A stretch of DNA of 64,000 nt, taken from contig NZ_CP121650.1 in the NCBI RefSeq assembly GCF_029714405.1, positions 5,275,001 through 5,339,000 of the forward strand. Reading direction: 5' to 3'. How positions within the stretch are numbered: position 1 is the stretch's first letter; each line of letters starts with the position of its first letter. Source of the DNA: Bradyrhizobium sp. CB82. Lineage in GTDB: Bacteria; Pseudomonadota; Alphaproteobacteria; Rhizobiales; Xanthobacteraceae. Both the position numbers and the translations under genes were made by a program. Positions 17,350 to 26,375 of the stretch are shown here, in pieces. The notes under the pieces are model-generated. The model had not been told where the DNA came from. It did no database searches and saw only the letters and a list, made by a program, of their open reading frames with translations.

Positions 17350-18546
17350 ATGTCGATACATCCCCGCAAGGCCCTCATCATCGGCGCCGGCATCGCCGGG
17401 CCCGTCGCCGGAATTCTGCTCCGCCGCGCCGGCATCGAGGCACAGATCTTCGAGGCCTGGCCCTATTCCAAGGGGATCGGCGGCGGCCTTCAGATCGCGC
17501 CGAACGGCATGCAGGTGATGGATGAGCTCGGGCTCGCGCGCGAGGTAACCGGCCGCGGCTCGATCGCTGAAGCCTTCGACTTCTATTCGCAACGCGGGCA
17601 AAAGCTCGGCTCGATCAACCGCGACATGGAGCGGCGCTTCGGCCAGCCCGCGGTGAATATCTGTCGCGCGACACTGAACGAGATCCTCGTCGACAAGGCC
17701 TGGTGTTCCTGCGTTTCGCTCTACTTCGAGAAGCGCCTGATCAAGATCGAGGACCGCGGCGACCAGCCGATCATCGCCTATTTCGCCGACGGCACCACCG
17801 CGGAAGCCGACTTCCTGATCGGCTCCGACGGCGTGCATTCGGTGGCGCGCCGGCAGGTCGTGCCGGACGGGCCAAAACCCTTCAACACCGGCCTCATCGG
17901 CTTCGGCGGCTTCGTGCCGCGCAGCGTGCTTGCCGGCCGTGCGATCGGCCAGCGCGTCGAGACCACGTTCGGCCAGAGCGGCTTCTTCGGCTACGGCTTT
18001 TGCAGCTCCGATCCCGATGACGGCGTGATGTGGTGGAGCACGCAGCCCGCGCATGGCATGGACGCGGCGATGTTCCGCATGCAGGATCAGGCGACGCTCA
18101 AGCAGCATCTGCGCGACTTCCATCGCGGCTGGCACGATCCGATTCCGGCGATCATCGATGCGGCGGAGAACATCGTGGTCACCGATACGCTCGATGTTGC
18201 GACCCTGCCGACCTGGTCGCGCAAACGCTCGCTGCTGATCGGGGATGCGGCGCATGCGACGAGCCCGCATGCCGGCCAGGGCGCCTCGCTTGCGCTGGAA
18301 GACGCGATGCGGCTCGCGCGCCTGATGCAGGAGGGCCAGGAGCTCGGCGCCACCTTCCAGGCCTTCGAGGCCGAACGCCGCCCGCGCACCGAGAAGATCG
18401 TCGCGATGGCCCGCCGCAACGGCAACAGCAAGCGCGAATTCTCGGCTACCGGCGCCTTCATCCGCGATCAGATGCTGAAATGGCTGCTGCCGCTGAGCTC
18501 GAAGGGGATGGATTTCATGTACGCATACGATGCGCGGGCAGCGTAG
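17350..18546 (+). CDS. FAD-dependent monooxygenase (salicylate hydroxylase-like)
   Basis: The 398-residue protein has the N-terminal FAD motif IIGAGIAGPVAG and the second FAD motif LIGDAAHATSPHAGQGAS, defining a group A flavoprotein hydroxylase that uses NAD(P)H and oxygen. The middle part, ADFLIGSDGVHSVARRQV, contains the DG motif of the family. AGGAG lies six bases before the ATG. Its neighbour is a divergent MarR gene with a palindrome in between, so regulation by an aromatic or related effector is likely. The true substrate is not predictable; 6-hydroxynicotinate and salicylate enzymes have similar sequences. Confidence 0.85.
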   Translation: MSIHPRKALIIGAGIAGPVAGILLRRAGIEAQIFEAWPYSKGIGGGLQIAPNGMQVMDELGLAREVTGRGSIAEAFDFYSQRGQKLGSINRDMERRFGQPAVNICRATLNEILVDKAWCSCVSLYFEKRLIKIEDRGDQPIIAYFADGTTAEADFLIGSDGVHSVARRQVVPDGPKPFNTGLIGFGGFVPRSVLAGRAIGQRVETTFGQSGFFGYGFCSSDPDDGVMWWSTQPAHGMDAAMFRMQDQATLKQHLRDFHRGWHDPIPAIIDAAENIVVTDTLDVATLPTWSRKRSLLIGDAAHATSPHAGQGASLALEDAMRLARLMQEGQELGATFQAFEAERRPRTEKIVAMARRNGNSKREFSATGAFIRDQMLKWLLPLSSKGMDFMYAYDARAA

Positions 18547-18557
18547 CGGGGCACATT

Positions 18558-18660
18558 GTCATGCCCCGCGAAGGCGGGGCATCCCGTACGCCGCAGCCTC
18601 TCGGCTCAATCACTACTGTCTCTGGCATACTTCATCGCCCGGTCGAAGCCGGGCGATGAC
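18558..18660. repeat. REP-like palindromic element, copy 2
   Basis: It starts GTCATGCCCCGCG, contains a short GC hairpin, and ends CGAAGCCGGGCGATGAC. It shares ends and core with the elements at 15337 and 41688 and lies between the monooxygenase and a convergent gene. Confidence 0.7.
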
Positions 18661-18686
18661 ACGGTGATTGTGGCGCGCAGCTGCAC

Positions 18687-19865
18687 TTAGCTCTCCACCC
18701 TGAACGTCAGCCCCGCGTGCGCCTCGAGCCGCTCGATCAGCTTGTGCTGCATCGCTGCGCCCGGGGTCCAGAAGCCGGCCGCAACATCAGGCGCATCGCG
18801 CAACAGGCAGATCGCGCATTCGGAGATCATCTTGGACGTCGAGCCGTAACCGGGATCGCGGTCGCCGGTGACGCCGGCGCGGACCTGGCGGCCGTCGGGC
18901 GCGATCGCGACATAGAGCAGATTGAAGAGACCCTTCTCCCGCTCTTCCTTCGACGGCCCCTCGCCCGGCTTCGGCGCGTTCGGACCGGTCTTCTCGGCAT
19001 TCGCCGCCATCACGCGCTTCGCGTTGGCCTCGCCCTTCTCGCCGGGACCTGTCAAAACCATCTCGTCGTAGACGAAGTCCTGGCCGTAGGGAAAGCCCAT
19101 CAGCATGTTGGAGCGATGGACGTTGCGGGTGTTGATCAGGGCCATCATGAACGGCGCGGCCCAGGATCGCAGGTCCTCCTCGAAGACCGCCCTGTTGCCC
19201 TTTGGCTGCTTCGGTCCGGTGAAGCCGGGCGTCAGCGCGAAGTGGTCGTTGAGAATGGCGACAAGGCTGAGATCCTTGGCGACGGCGTCGAAGGTCGCTT
19301 TCGCGCTCGCGGCGGTGCCGCCTGACAGCGTGCCGCGCATGTCGCGCACGCGGCCTTTCACGCGGGCCGCCGGCGCGCCGAACACGCGCTTCGCCTCCTC
19401 CTGCACGAAGAACGTCCCGAGCTCGAACGGCACGGAATCATAGCCGCAGGAGAACACGATGCGCGCGCCGCTTGCCTTGGCGGCCGCACCGTACTTGTCG
19501 ATCATCTGCCGCATCCAGACCGGCTCGCCGCAGAGATCGAAATAATCCGCACCCGCAGCGACGCAGGCAGCCAACAGATTCTCGCCATAGAATTGATAGG
19601 GACCGACCGTCGTGATCACCGACTTCGTCTGCGAAACCATCGCCTTCAGCGAGGCGGCGTCCGATGCATCCGCCACGATCAGCGGCGTGTCGGCAGGCGC
19701 GCCGATGGCATCACGCACCGCTTTCAGCTTGTCGAGGCTGCGGCCCGCCATCGCCCATTTCAGCGCCTTGTCGTCCTTGTAATGCGCCGCCAGATATTCG
19801 GCGACGAGCTGGCCGGTGAAACCGGTCGCGCCGTAGACGACGATGTCGAATTTCGCAGAGCTCAT
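18687..19865 (-). CDS. Saccharopine dehydrogenase-like / trans-acting enoyl reductase family protein
   Basis: The 392-residue protein starts with a Rossmann fold (FDIVVYGATGFTGQLVAEYL) and has ADYFDLCGEPVWMRQMI and SCGYDSVPFELG, typical of the saccharopine-dehydrogenase-like family that includes mycobacterial trans-acting enoyl reductases. It is cytoplasmic and probably an NAD(P)-dependent reductase acting on a lipid-derived or acyl substrate. It is followed closely upstream (9 bases) by a DUF169 gene on the same strand, so the two probably form a transcription unit. Real lysine-pathway activity is unlikely. Confidence 0.78.
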   Translation of the reverse strand: MSSAKFDIVVYGATGFTGQLVAEYLAAHYKDDKALKWAMAGRSLDKLKAVRDAIGAPADTPLIVADASDAASLKAMVSQTKSVITTVGPYQFYGENLLAACVAAGADYFDLCGEPVWMRQMIDKYGAAAKASGARIVFSCGYDSVPFELGTFFVQEEAKRVFGAPAARVKGRVRDMRGTLSGGTAASAKATFDAVAKDLSLVAILNDHFALTPGFTGPKQPKGNRAVFEEDLRSWAAPFMMALINTRNVHRSNMLMGFPYGQDFVYDEMVLTGPGEKGEANAKRVMAANAEKTGPNAPKPGEGPSKEEREKGLFNLLYVAIAPDGRQVRAGVTGDRDPGYGSTSKMISECAICLLRDAPDVAAGFWTPGAAMQHKLIERLEAHAGLTFRVES

Positions 19866-19874
19866 GACTGGCCT

Positions 19875-20645
19875 TTACTTCTTCGCGTAGCTCACGCCCA
19901 TGCCGGCACGGACGTCGCTTTGAATACCATAGGGCGGGATCGGATAACGCAGGCCGTTTTTCGCCAGCGTCTTCATGCCCGTGATCGCCTTGGCGAGATG
20001 CGCCGGGCTCAGCGCCATCAGCATCTCCTCGTCCGGCACGCCGCCATAGCGCCGTTCGGCATAGCATGGCAAGGACAGGCTGGGCTCGCCGGTTTTCAAC
20101 GCCCGCCCCCAGGAATCCGCGCAGGCCGTCTCGCCGACCACGCCCCATTCGAACTTCTTGTAGCCGGTATATTGCAGCCCGTTGATCAGGATGATCATCT
20201 GCCCCGGCGTCGCATAGACGAGGCAAATGTCAGTGCCGCTCGCCAGCGGGCTCACCGCGAGTGCCTGATATTGTCCGAACGGCACCACGTCGAGCGCCTC
20301 CTGGCGCTTGCGCGCGTCCTCGGCCGTGCCGTGCCACACGCCGACATAGTTCTCGCCCGCAAGCCATTTTTCATCCTGCGGCGCCAGCCCGATCACCGCG
20401 CGGCACTGGCTGCCTACGAGATCGTCGGCGGTGATGCCGACGGTCCAGCCGAGCCGCGAGGCCATGCTGACGATCTGGTCGGTGGTGTGAACCGCATTCG
20501 GCCGCCGGATCTTCGGACTTGCCTCCATGTCCGCAACGCGCGCAAACAGCTTCATGCCGATCACCGTCGTCTTCAGCCGCAACAGGCTGTTGAGATCGGC
20601 CACGATGGCGGCGAGGTCGATCGGCTCAGCGCTGTCTTGCTGCAT
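19875..20645 (-). CDS. DUF169 domain protein
   Basis: The 256-residue protein matches the DUF169 layout, with TTVIGMKLFARVADM near the start and CRAVIGLAPQDE and LVYATPGQMIILINGLQY in the middle. ATG 20645 is preceded by GGGGAGGACGTC, a strong ribosome site; a longer open frame upstream is ignored. The function of the family is unsettled. It lies just upstream of the enoyl-reductase-like gene on the same strand and is likely co-transcribed with it. Confidence 0.75.
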   Translation of the reverse strand: MQQDSAEPIDLAAIVADLNSLLRLKTTVIGMKLFARVADMEASPKIRRPNAVHTTDQIVSMASRLGWTVGITADDLVGSQCRAVIGLAPQDEKWLAGENYVGVWHGTAEDARKRQEALDVVPFGQYQALAVSPLASGTDICLVYATPGQMIILINGLQYTGYKKFEWGVVGETACADSWGRALKTGEPSLSLPCYAERRYGGVPDEEMLMALSPAHLAKAITGMKTLAKNGLRYPIPPYGIQSDVRAGMGVSYAKK

Positions 20646-20698
20646 GACGTCCTCCCCGGGGGCGCGGCGATCCCGCGCCGACGCTCTTGTCGTCCGTT

Positions 20699-21499
20699 CT
20701 AGTCCTTGGCAGGCCCGGGAAGCAACTCGCCCATCCGGCCCATCAGGCGGTAGGCAAGAAGTCCGATCCATTCGCGCATCGCGAGGTCGGTTCGGACGAG
20801 CCCCTCGGTGCCAATATTGGTGAAGGTGAAGAGGTCCTCGCGGCCGCCCATCCGAAAGTCCACGGGATAGGCCTCGACGTCAAACCCGGCCTTGCGGAAG
20901 ATCCCCATCGAGCGCGGCATATGGTACGCCGATGTCACAAGCAGCCAGCGCTCGCCCGGCTTCGGCGCGACCAGCTGTTTGGTGAAGATCGCGTTCTCGT
21001 AGGTGTTGCGCGAGTTGCGCTCCACGATCAGACGCTCCTTGGCGATCCCGAGATTCTCCAGGATCGGCGCGACGTAGTCGGCCTCCTTGGCCTCGGTGGA
21101 GATCAGATTGGCGGTACCGCCAGTGAAGACGATGCTGGCATTCGGGTAGCGCCGGGCGAGCGCAGCTGGCACCAGCATGCGGTCGGCCGCATGAGCGACG
21201 ACAGGTGTATGATGCGCCGCCGACAGGTCAGGGTCGACGGAGCCGCCGAGCACAATGATGCCGACGGGCGCACCGCGCGATGCATCCCACTGCGGAAAGC
21301 GCGACTCCAGGGGATAAAGCAGGAGCTTGCCGAGCGGCGAAAACGCCACCAGCGCAAGCAGAACCAGCACGGCCACCGCAAGCCTGCGGCCGACTTTCGC
21401 AAACCGCGTCACCATCAGAATGAGCGAGAGAATGCCGAGTTCGACCAGGAAGTTGATCGGCAGCAACGCGACGCCGAGCGTCTTGGACAGGACGAACAA
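20699..21499 (-). CDS. YdcF/ElyC family protein (DUF218)
   Basis: The 266-residue protein has two N-terminal membrane helices followed by a DUF218 domain: APVGIIVLGGSVD, IVFTGGTAN, NSRNTYENAIF and LVTSAYHMPRSMGIFRKAG. Family members such as ElyC act in envelope biogenesis, and the domain probably binds a nucleotide or lipid-phosphate on the periplasmic side. It is separated by about 50 bases from the DUF169 gene on the same strand. No partner points to a precise task. Confidence 0.82.
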   Translation of the reverse strand: MFVLSKTLGVALLPINFLVELGILSLILMVTRFAKVGRRLAVAVLVLLALVAFSPLGKLLLYPLESRFPQWDASRGAPVGIIVLGGSVDPDLSAAHHTPVVAHAADRMLVPAALARRYPNASIVFTGGTANLISTEAKEADYVAPILENLGIAKERLIVERNSRNTYENAIFTKQLVAPKPGERWLLVTSAYHMPRSMGIFRKAGFDVEAYPVDFRMGGREDLFTFTNIGTEGLVRTDLAMREWIGLLAYRLMGRMGELLPGPAKD

Positions 21500-21658
21500 C
21501 AGGGGAGCCTCGCTTTGGGATCATCGAGCCTATCGATGCGCGGACCTTGACGGGCCGGTCGATCTTCAGAAATCTTCTTGAAAGAGGATGGATTGCCGGG
21601 TCAAGCCCGACAGTGACGAGTCCTGATGAAAACGACCGCAAACCACCGGACCAGTCCA

Positions 21659-22600
21659 ATGACCCATCATCACCTCAAGTCCAGCCCCGAAACCTGCCAT
21701 TGGGGCTTCTTCGAGGCGAATCTGAAGCCGGTCCTTAGTATCGAGAGCGGTGACGAGTTGACGGTCGATACCCTCAGCGGCGGACCGGACGTGTTGCCCG
21801 ACCGCAAGCAGTTTCATATTCCGCCCGAGCTCTTCGACGTCCATGCAAAGAGCGAACGCATGTTGCCCGGCCACATTCTCACCGGCCCGATCGCGGTCAA
21901 CGGCGCCGAGCCCGGCGACGTGCTCGCGGTCGAGATCCTCGACGTCAAGCCGCGGCAGGATTGGGGCTACAATCTGATCAAGCCACTCTCGGGCACCCTG
22001 CCCGACGATTTCCACGAGACGCGCATCCTCAACATCCCGCTCGATCTGACACGGATGGTCGGCCGCCTGCCCTGGGGCCTCGACCTGCCGCTCAAACCGT
22101 TCTTCGGCGTGATGGGCGTCGCGCCGCCGCCAGCCTGGGGCCGCATCTCCTCGCTGATCCCGCGCGCGATCGGCGGCAATCTCGACAACAAGGAGCTCGG
22201 TGCTGGCGCCACGCTTTATTTGCCGGTGTTCGTGCCGGGCGCGCTGTTCTCGTGCGGCGACGGTCATGGCGTGCAGGGCGACGGCGAGGTCTGCGTCACC
22301 GCGATCGAGACCGCGCTGCAAGGCCGCTTCCGCCTCACGCTGCGCAAGGACCTGCAGCTTGCCTACCCGCGCGCCGAGACGGCCTCGCACTACATGACCA
22401 TGGCGATGGATCCGGACCTCGACCAATGCGTGGTGCGCGCGCTGCGCGACATGATCGCGCTCCTGGGCGAGAAGCGAAACCTGTCGCGCGAGGACGCCTA
22501 TACGCTGTGCAGCCTGGCTGCGGATCTGCGGGTGACGCAGACCGTCAACGGCTCAAAAGGCATCCATTGCATGATCGAGAAATCACTCGTGCACGGCTAG
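21659..22600 (+). CDS. Acetamidase/formamidase family protein
   Basis: The 313-residue protein has the FmdA/AmdA features: CHWGFFEANLKPVL at the start, the GPIAVNGAEPGDVLAVEI segment, and VFVPGALFSCGDGHGVQGDGEV, which holds the conserved metal-binding His. These enzymes hydrolyse short amides to ammonia and an acid. The ATG at 21659 gives the common N-terminus (MTHHHLKSS); an ATG 33 bases earlier is in frame, and neither has a strong ribosome site. No amide transporter is nearby. Confidence 0.82.
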   Translation: MTHHHLKSSPETCHWGFFEANLKPVLSIESGDELTVDTLSGGPDVLPDRKQFHIPPELFDVHAKSERMLPGHILTGPIAVNGAEPGDVLAVEILDVKPRQDWGYNLIKPLSGTLPDDFHETRILNIPLDLTRMVGRLPWGLDLPLKPFFGVMGVAPPPAWGRISSLIPRAIGGNLDNKELGAGATLYLPVFVPGALFSCGDGHGVQGDGEVCVTAIETALQGRFRLTLRKDLQLAYPRAETASHYMTMAMDPDLDQCVVRALRDMIALLGEKRNLSREDAYTLCSLAADLRVTQTVNGSKGIHCMIEKSLVHG

Positions 22601-22707
22601 CTGACGCCGCCTTCCTTCTCTCGCAGACCGACCTCCGCCGCCGGTGAAAGCCGCGCGGCGCGCCGCTTTGCGCCGAATTTCCTAGCGATTCCAAAGGCCT
22701 GAAGCAC

Positions 22708-22741
22708 GGTTTGATCGGGATTTGACTTCCCCGGTCAAACC
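22708..22741. promoter_or_regulatory. 11-base inverted repeat upstream of the RHH-like gene
   Basis: GGTTTGATCGG (22708-22718) pairs with CCGGTCAAACC (22731-22741) with one T-G mismatch. It is 58 bases upstream of the small RHH-like gene. No T-run follows it, so an operator is more likely than a terminator, but neither is proven. Confidence 0.4.
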
Positions 22742-22799
22742 TAAATAGACTCTTAAACGTTACTTTTATGTACCCGAGTAAGAGGCTAGCGTTTGCGTC

Positions 22800-22997
22800 A
22801 TGGCCACCGAAAAAGCCGAGACTGACCGCATTCCCGTAACCTTGGCGCTCTCGACCATCACGTATCTCGAAAAACTGGTGAGACAGGGCACCCACGGCAC
22901 CAGCGTTCCCGGCGTCGCGCGGACATTGATCGAGGAAGGCATCCGTCTGGCCATCAAGGACGGACTCTTGTCGATTCGCGACAATGGCAGGACGTGA
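22800..22997 (+). CDS. Small ribbon-helix-helix-like protein
   Basis: The 65-residue protein has a beta-like strand RIPVTLALS followed by two helices (TITYLEKLVRQG and VARTLIEEGIRLAIKDG), the size and pattern of RHH DNA-binding or CopG-like proteins. Its end overlaps the open frame in front of gcrA, 70 bases before the GcrA start. An inverted repeat lies upstream and could be its own operator. The assignment rests on the predicted secondary structure only. Confidence 0.55.
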   Translation: MATEKAETDRIPVTLALSTITYLEKLVRQGTHGTSVPGVARTLIEEGIRLAIKDGLLSIRDNGRT

Positions 22998-23067
22998 GGC
23001 TCAAGGACGCGCAAGGCGGACGGTTTCGGACGGCGTGGTCGATTTTAGAACCTGGGACCGTCACAAC

Positions 23068-23550
23068 ATGCCTGCTACTTCACCGACTTCCGCTGCGACC
23101 TGGACCAACGAGCGCATCGAACTTCTGAAAAGCCATTTTCACGCCGGCCTGTCCTGCCGCGAGATCGCCGCCGATATCGGCGTCAGCCGCAACGCCGTCA
23201 TCGGCAAGCTCAGCCGCCTCAATTTGACCCGCGGCCCGAAGCGGGAAGAGCAGCGCGTGGAGAAGAGCACCGCGCGGGCCCTGAGGACCCTTCGCCGGCT
23301 CCAATATGAAATGCTCGACGCGATCTATGACGAGGCCGAAACGCCGCTCGCGCAGGCGCCGATCGACGAGACCAACCGCTGCTCGCTGCTCGAATTGTCA
23401 GAGAACCGCTGCCGCTGGCCGATCTCGACACCGGGTGCGGATGACTTCTGCTTCTGCGGCAACGCCTCGCCCGACGGCCAGCCCTATTGCACGGGCCACG
23501 CGCGCCTCGCCTACCGGCCGAACGCGCGCGCACGCATCATGCGCGGCTGA
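23068..23550 (+). CDS. gcrA: GcrA cell cycle regulator
   Basis: The 160-residue protein has the GcrA N-terminal helix-turn-helix (TWTNERIELLKSHFHAGLSC, then EIAADIGVSRNAVIGKLSRL) and the C-terminal cysteine-rich segment with CRWPISTPGADDFCFCGN and YCTGHARLAY. GcrA works with sigma-70 at promoters carrying CcrM-methylated GANTC sites in alphaproteobacteria. The frame is open into the preceding gene; ATG 23068 gives the usual family start, with a GGGA about eleven bases before it. Confidence 0.88.
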   Translation: MPATSPTSAATWTNERIELLKSHFHAGLSCREIAADIGVSRNAVIGKLSRLNLTRGPKREEQRVEKSTARALRTLRRLQYEMLDAIYDEAETPLAQAPIDETNRCSLLELSENRCRWPISTPGADDFCFCGNASPDGQPYCTGHARLAYRPNARARIMRG

Positions 23551-23565
23551 CGAAGGGTCACAAAA

Positions 23566-23593
23566 AACCTCCGGCAGGGCACTGCCGGAGGTT
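23566..23593 (-). terminator. Intrinsic terminator reading on the minus strand
   Basis: AACCTCCGGCAG and CTGCCGGAGGTT form a perfect 12-base stem with a four-base loop. On the minus strand it is followed by a run of T; on the plus strand there is none. It therefore ends a leftward transcript that begins between here and the porin terminator at 23797. Confidence 0.75.
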
Positions 23594-23790
23594 CTGGAGG
23601 CCTAGCATCAAGCCAGGAGCCGTAGTCTAACTTTTCGGCTCCTCGGAATATAGCTGAGTAGATCAAGTAAGCAAATAAATATTCGGCGAATGAATCGCAT
23701 GGCTCTTCTTCGTTTTTTGCGTAGGACCTCATTTGCGAAAACCGGCCGCCGAGAAAACCACCAGGAAAAACGGCCAAGAACAACGGCCAA
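23594..23790 (-). other. Possible small RNA or tiny ORF between two minus-strand terminators
   Basis: This AT-rich stretch lies between the porin terminator and a second strong minus-strand terminator, so it may be a separate leftward transcript of about 200 bases. It contains an internal hairpin (GGAGCCG at 23617 with CGGCTCC at 23637). On the minus strand a 30-codon frame starts MRFIRRIFICLL after GAAGAAGAG, and a longer frame overlaps it. I cannot say whether RNA or peptide is the product. Confidence 0.35.
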
Positions 23791-23796
23791 GCAAAA

Positions 23797-23818
23797 CCCC
23801 GGCGATTGCCCGCCGGGG
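23797..23818 (-). terminator. Porin gene terminator
   Basis: CCCCGGCG and CGCCGGGG enclose a six-base loop, and on the minus strand TTTTGC follows. It lies 27 bases beyond the porin stop codon. Confidence 0.85.
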
Positions 23819-23844
23819 TCCCGTGATCGGTCAAGAGATCGATC

Positions 23845-25326
23845 TTAGAAGTTGCGCTGAGCGCGGAGGAGCATGCTGACCGAGTTCTGGTCCTTCAGCT
23901 CATACACGGCAGCCGGCTTGGCAGCGGCAGCAATGCCCGGGCTGTTGATGGCGCCGGAATACTTCTGGTCCAGATGCGTCCAGTTCACGTCAGCCGTGAA
24001 GGCCAGGTTCTTGACCGGGGTCCACACGGTGTTGACACCGACGACCGCGAAGTTGAAGTCCGGGTTACAGGTCGAACCGGCGACGGCGATCGTAGCGAAG
24101 TTGGTGCAGATCAGCGCCTTGCCCGTGTCGCCGTACCTCAGCTGGGCATAGCCACCGTAGATGGCGCTCGCCCAGTTCGGGTTCCAGTTGTGGGTATAGC
24201 CACCGCGGAAGCCCCAGGTCTTGACGGTGTCGATGCCGGTACCGGTGCCGAAGACACCGTCAGCAATGCCGGCGAAACCAGTGCTCTGGTACGCGCCAGT
24301 GCCAGAACCGCTGAACATGAAGAAGCTCTGCGGGAACAGGCTCTGGAAGTTGTAGCGGCTTGCACCATCCGTGTAGACGGCCTGGAGATTGATGTTGTCG
24401 CCAGGACCCGTCGGGATGTTCTTGATCGACAACGAACCCTGGATCGCCCAGCCCCACTTGTCGCCAGGGTGACCGGTCACCTCAGTCGCGCCGTAGTAAG
24501 CGGAATGGATGTCATGCGCGGCAACCGAGATCTGCGCCAGACCCCAGGCCTGGTCGACGCGAACCGCACCGATGATGTCGGGAGAACGCGTGCCACCCCA
24601 ATCGTTGGCACCGTAGACGCCCGTCACGAACTGAGCGGCGGTACCCGACGAAACGTTCCAGAGGTTCGACTGGCCGTTTGACGCCGTCGTTTCATCCTGC
24701 AACGCCAGCGAAGCGGTGATGCCCTGGCCGAAGTCGGCCGTATAAGCAACCTGATTCACGCCGTTGACGTGGTTGCTGCCGCCCGGAATGGTGTCGGGAC
24801 CGCCAGCCGGATAGCTCTGCCACGGAGCGTCGAAGATCGAGACCGTGCGGCCGAAGGTGAAGCCGGCGAACTGAATGAACGCATGGTAGAGGCCGAGCGA
24901 GGCGGAGCCGTCGGAGCTCCCTTGCGCCGACGGGTTGCTGCCGGTGACCGCATTAGACGTCCAGGTGAAGACCATATCGGCGTAGGTGCGCACAACGCCG
25001 TACTCGGTCGCCGTGCGGGTATCGACGGTGAAGTCCATACGAGCGCGGCTGAACCAGTAGTTGGTCAGACGGTTGTTCGAACCCTGGTTCGCGCCTGCCT
25101 GAAAGGAATAGTCGCCTGCACCAACCGTAGCGTCGGCACGAAGGTAGCCACCGAACTTGATGCAGGTGTCGGTGCCAGGCATGTAGTAGAAGCCGGCGCC
25201 GTAGAGCGAGCAGATCTTCACGTATTCGACCGCCTTGGCCTTCACGGGAAGATCGGCTGCCTGTGCCCCGCCCACGGCGATCAGACCCGCCGCAGAGCCG
25301 AGCAAGAGGCTCTTCACCAATTTCAT
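23845..25326 (-). CDS. Outer-membrane porin, alphaproteobacterial Omp2b type
   Basis: The 493-residue protein has a signal peptide (MKLVKSLLLGSAAGLIAVGG, cleavage after QAA) and then DLPVKAKAVEYVKICSLYG with a second cysteine in GTDTCIKFGG, the conserved N-terminus of Bradyrhizobium porins. The rest shows alternating beta-strand segments, and the protein ends in RAQRNF with the C-terminal Phe used by the Bam machinery. It should be a trimeric 16-strand porin. ATG 25326 with GGAG seven bases upstream was chosen over a TTG two codons earlier. A terminator follows. The long 5' region suggests regulated, strong expression. Confidence 0.9.
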   Translation of the reverse strand: MKLVKSLLLGSAAGLIAVGGAQAADLPVKAKAVEYVKICSLYGAGFYYMPGTDTCIKFGGYLRADATVGAGDYSFQAGANQGSNNRLTNYWFSRARMDFTVDTRTATEYGVVRTYADMVFTWTSNAVTGSNPSAQGSSDGSASLGLYHAFIQFAGFTFGRTVSIFDAPWQSYPAGGPDTIPGGSNHVNGVNQVAYTADFGQGITASLALQDETTASNGQSNLWNVSSGTAAQFVTGVYGANDWGGTRSPDIIGAVRVDQAWGLAQISVAAHDIHSAYYGATEVTGHPGDKWGWAIQGSLSIKNIPTGPGDNINLQAVYTDGASRYNFQSLFPQSFFMFSGSGTGAYQSTGFAGIADGVFGTGTGIDTVKTWGFRGGYTHNWNPNWASAIYGGYAQLRYGDTGKALICTNFATIAVAGSTCNPDFNFAVVGVNTVWTPVKNLAFTADVNWTHLDQKYSGAINSPGIAAAAKPAAVYELKDQNSVSMLLRAQRNF

Positions 25327-25738
25327 ATTCAATCTCCAAGTTGCTCATTCTTGGCGAGGCAGGCCATCAGCCCCGATCCCCGCCTCCTTAAACCCCGCTC
25401 GGCCTCTTCACGCCTTCGGACACGCGCGCCTTCGCGCGGGCAACCTGAGCGAACCACCTGCAACGGGACGGCCGAGGAATCCCTTGAACCGTCGGGAACG
25501 AATATGCATGCGTGACTTCTCTAATCAAAATAGTTTATCAGATCAGCTAACTGATTGCGCCGATGCTGTGACCCGGGCGCAACACCGACCGCCGCCCGCC
25601 TGCAAAGGCTGACCACGTCATTTGTGTAATATGCGTGACGTAATTACCCTGCTCTGTTCACTTGCGTCAGGGCAGACTTGCGTCAACAATAGGCGGGCCA
25701 TGGCGCCGGTGACAAGAATCAAACCAGGGAGGGAAGCC
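25327..25738. other. Regulatory stretch between porin and MarR genes
   Basis: These 412 bases between divergent genes contain no gene I can support. The middle is AT-rich (about 25515-25560) and would hold the promoters. Two loose inverted repeats are seen: TATCAG with CTGAT near 25540, and GTAAT with ATTAC at about 25627-25648, which overlaps the expected MarR promoter. Both are only candidates. Confidence 0.4.
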
Positions 25739-26245
25739 GTGTCCGCGACGAGAAAGGACGGAGCGCGGCATCGCGCCGTCGGACATCTGGACATCATCAA
25801 GTGCTTCACCTGGGAGATCTCCTCGATCAACAACTATCTCGAGGAACTGCGCCAGTTCTGGGCCCGCACCCTCGGCATCTCGGGTCCCCAATGGATGATC
25901 CTGATGGCGATCTCCGACCTCGACAAGGACGACGGCGTTCCCGTCAACGTGGTGTCCAAGCTGCTTCACGTCGACCCGTCCTTCATCACGACCCAGTCGA
26001 AGCTCTTGGAGAAGAAGGGCCTGCTGCGCCGCAAGCCCTCCCCAACCGACGCGCGGGTGGTGCGGCTGTCGCTCACCGACAAGACGCAGAAGCACCTTGC
26101 AAGCCTCGCCGAGCAGTACAAGGCGATCCGGGAATACGTGTTCGAGGAGTTCGACCAGGACGAACTGACCGCGTTCACCGAGAAGCTCGCCACCGTCAAG
26201 AACCGCCTCGAGAAGGCCTGCGTAAGGGTCGCGCTGGATTTCTGA
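25739..26245 (+). CDS. MarR-family transcriptional regulator
   Basis: About 168 residues with the MarR winged helix: GISGPQWMILMAI, then VPVNVVSKLLHVDPSFITTQSK as recognition part and LLRRKPSPTDARVVRLSL as wing. A GTG at 25739 is preceded by GGGAGGGAAGCC, a strong ribosome site; in-frame ATGs at 25622 and 25700 would lengthen the protein by up to 39 residues. It is divergent from the porin gene and could control it, but its own operator is not certain. The downstream gene is convergent. Confidence 0.8.
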   Translation: MSATRKDGARHRAVGHLDIIKCFTWEISSINNYLEELRQFWARTLGISGPQWMILMAISDLDKDDGVPVNVVSKLLHVDPSFITTQSKLLEKKGLLRRKPSPTDARVVRLSLTDKTQKHLASLAEQYKAIREYVFEEFDQDELTAFTEKLATVKNRLEKACVRVALDF

Positions 26246-26375
26246 CACCTCAGAGCGCGGTGGGATCGGGCTTGATTGTCGCCGCGTCGGAGGTGCGCTC
26301 CCTCTCCCGCGTGCGGGAGACGGCTGGGGTGAGGGTCTCGCCGCCATCAAGACTCCTAATGTGGAGAGAACCGCT

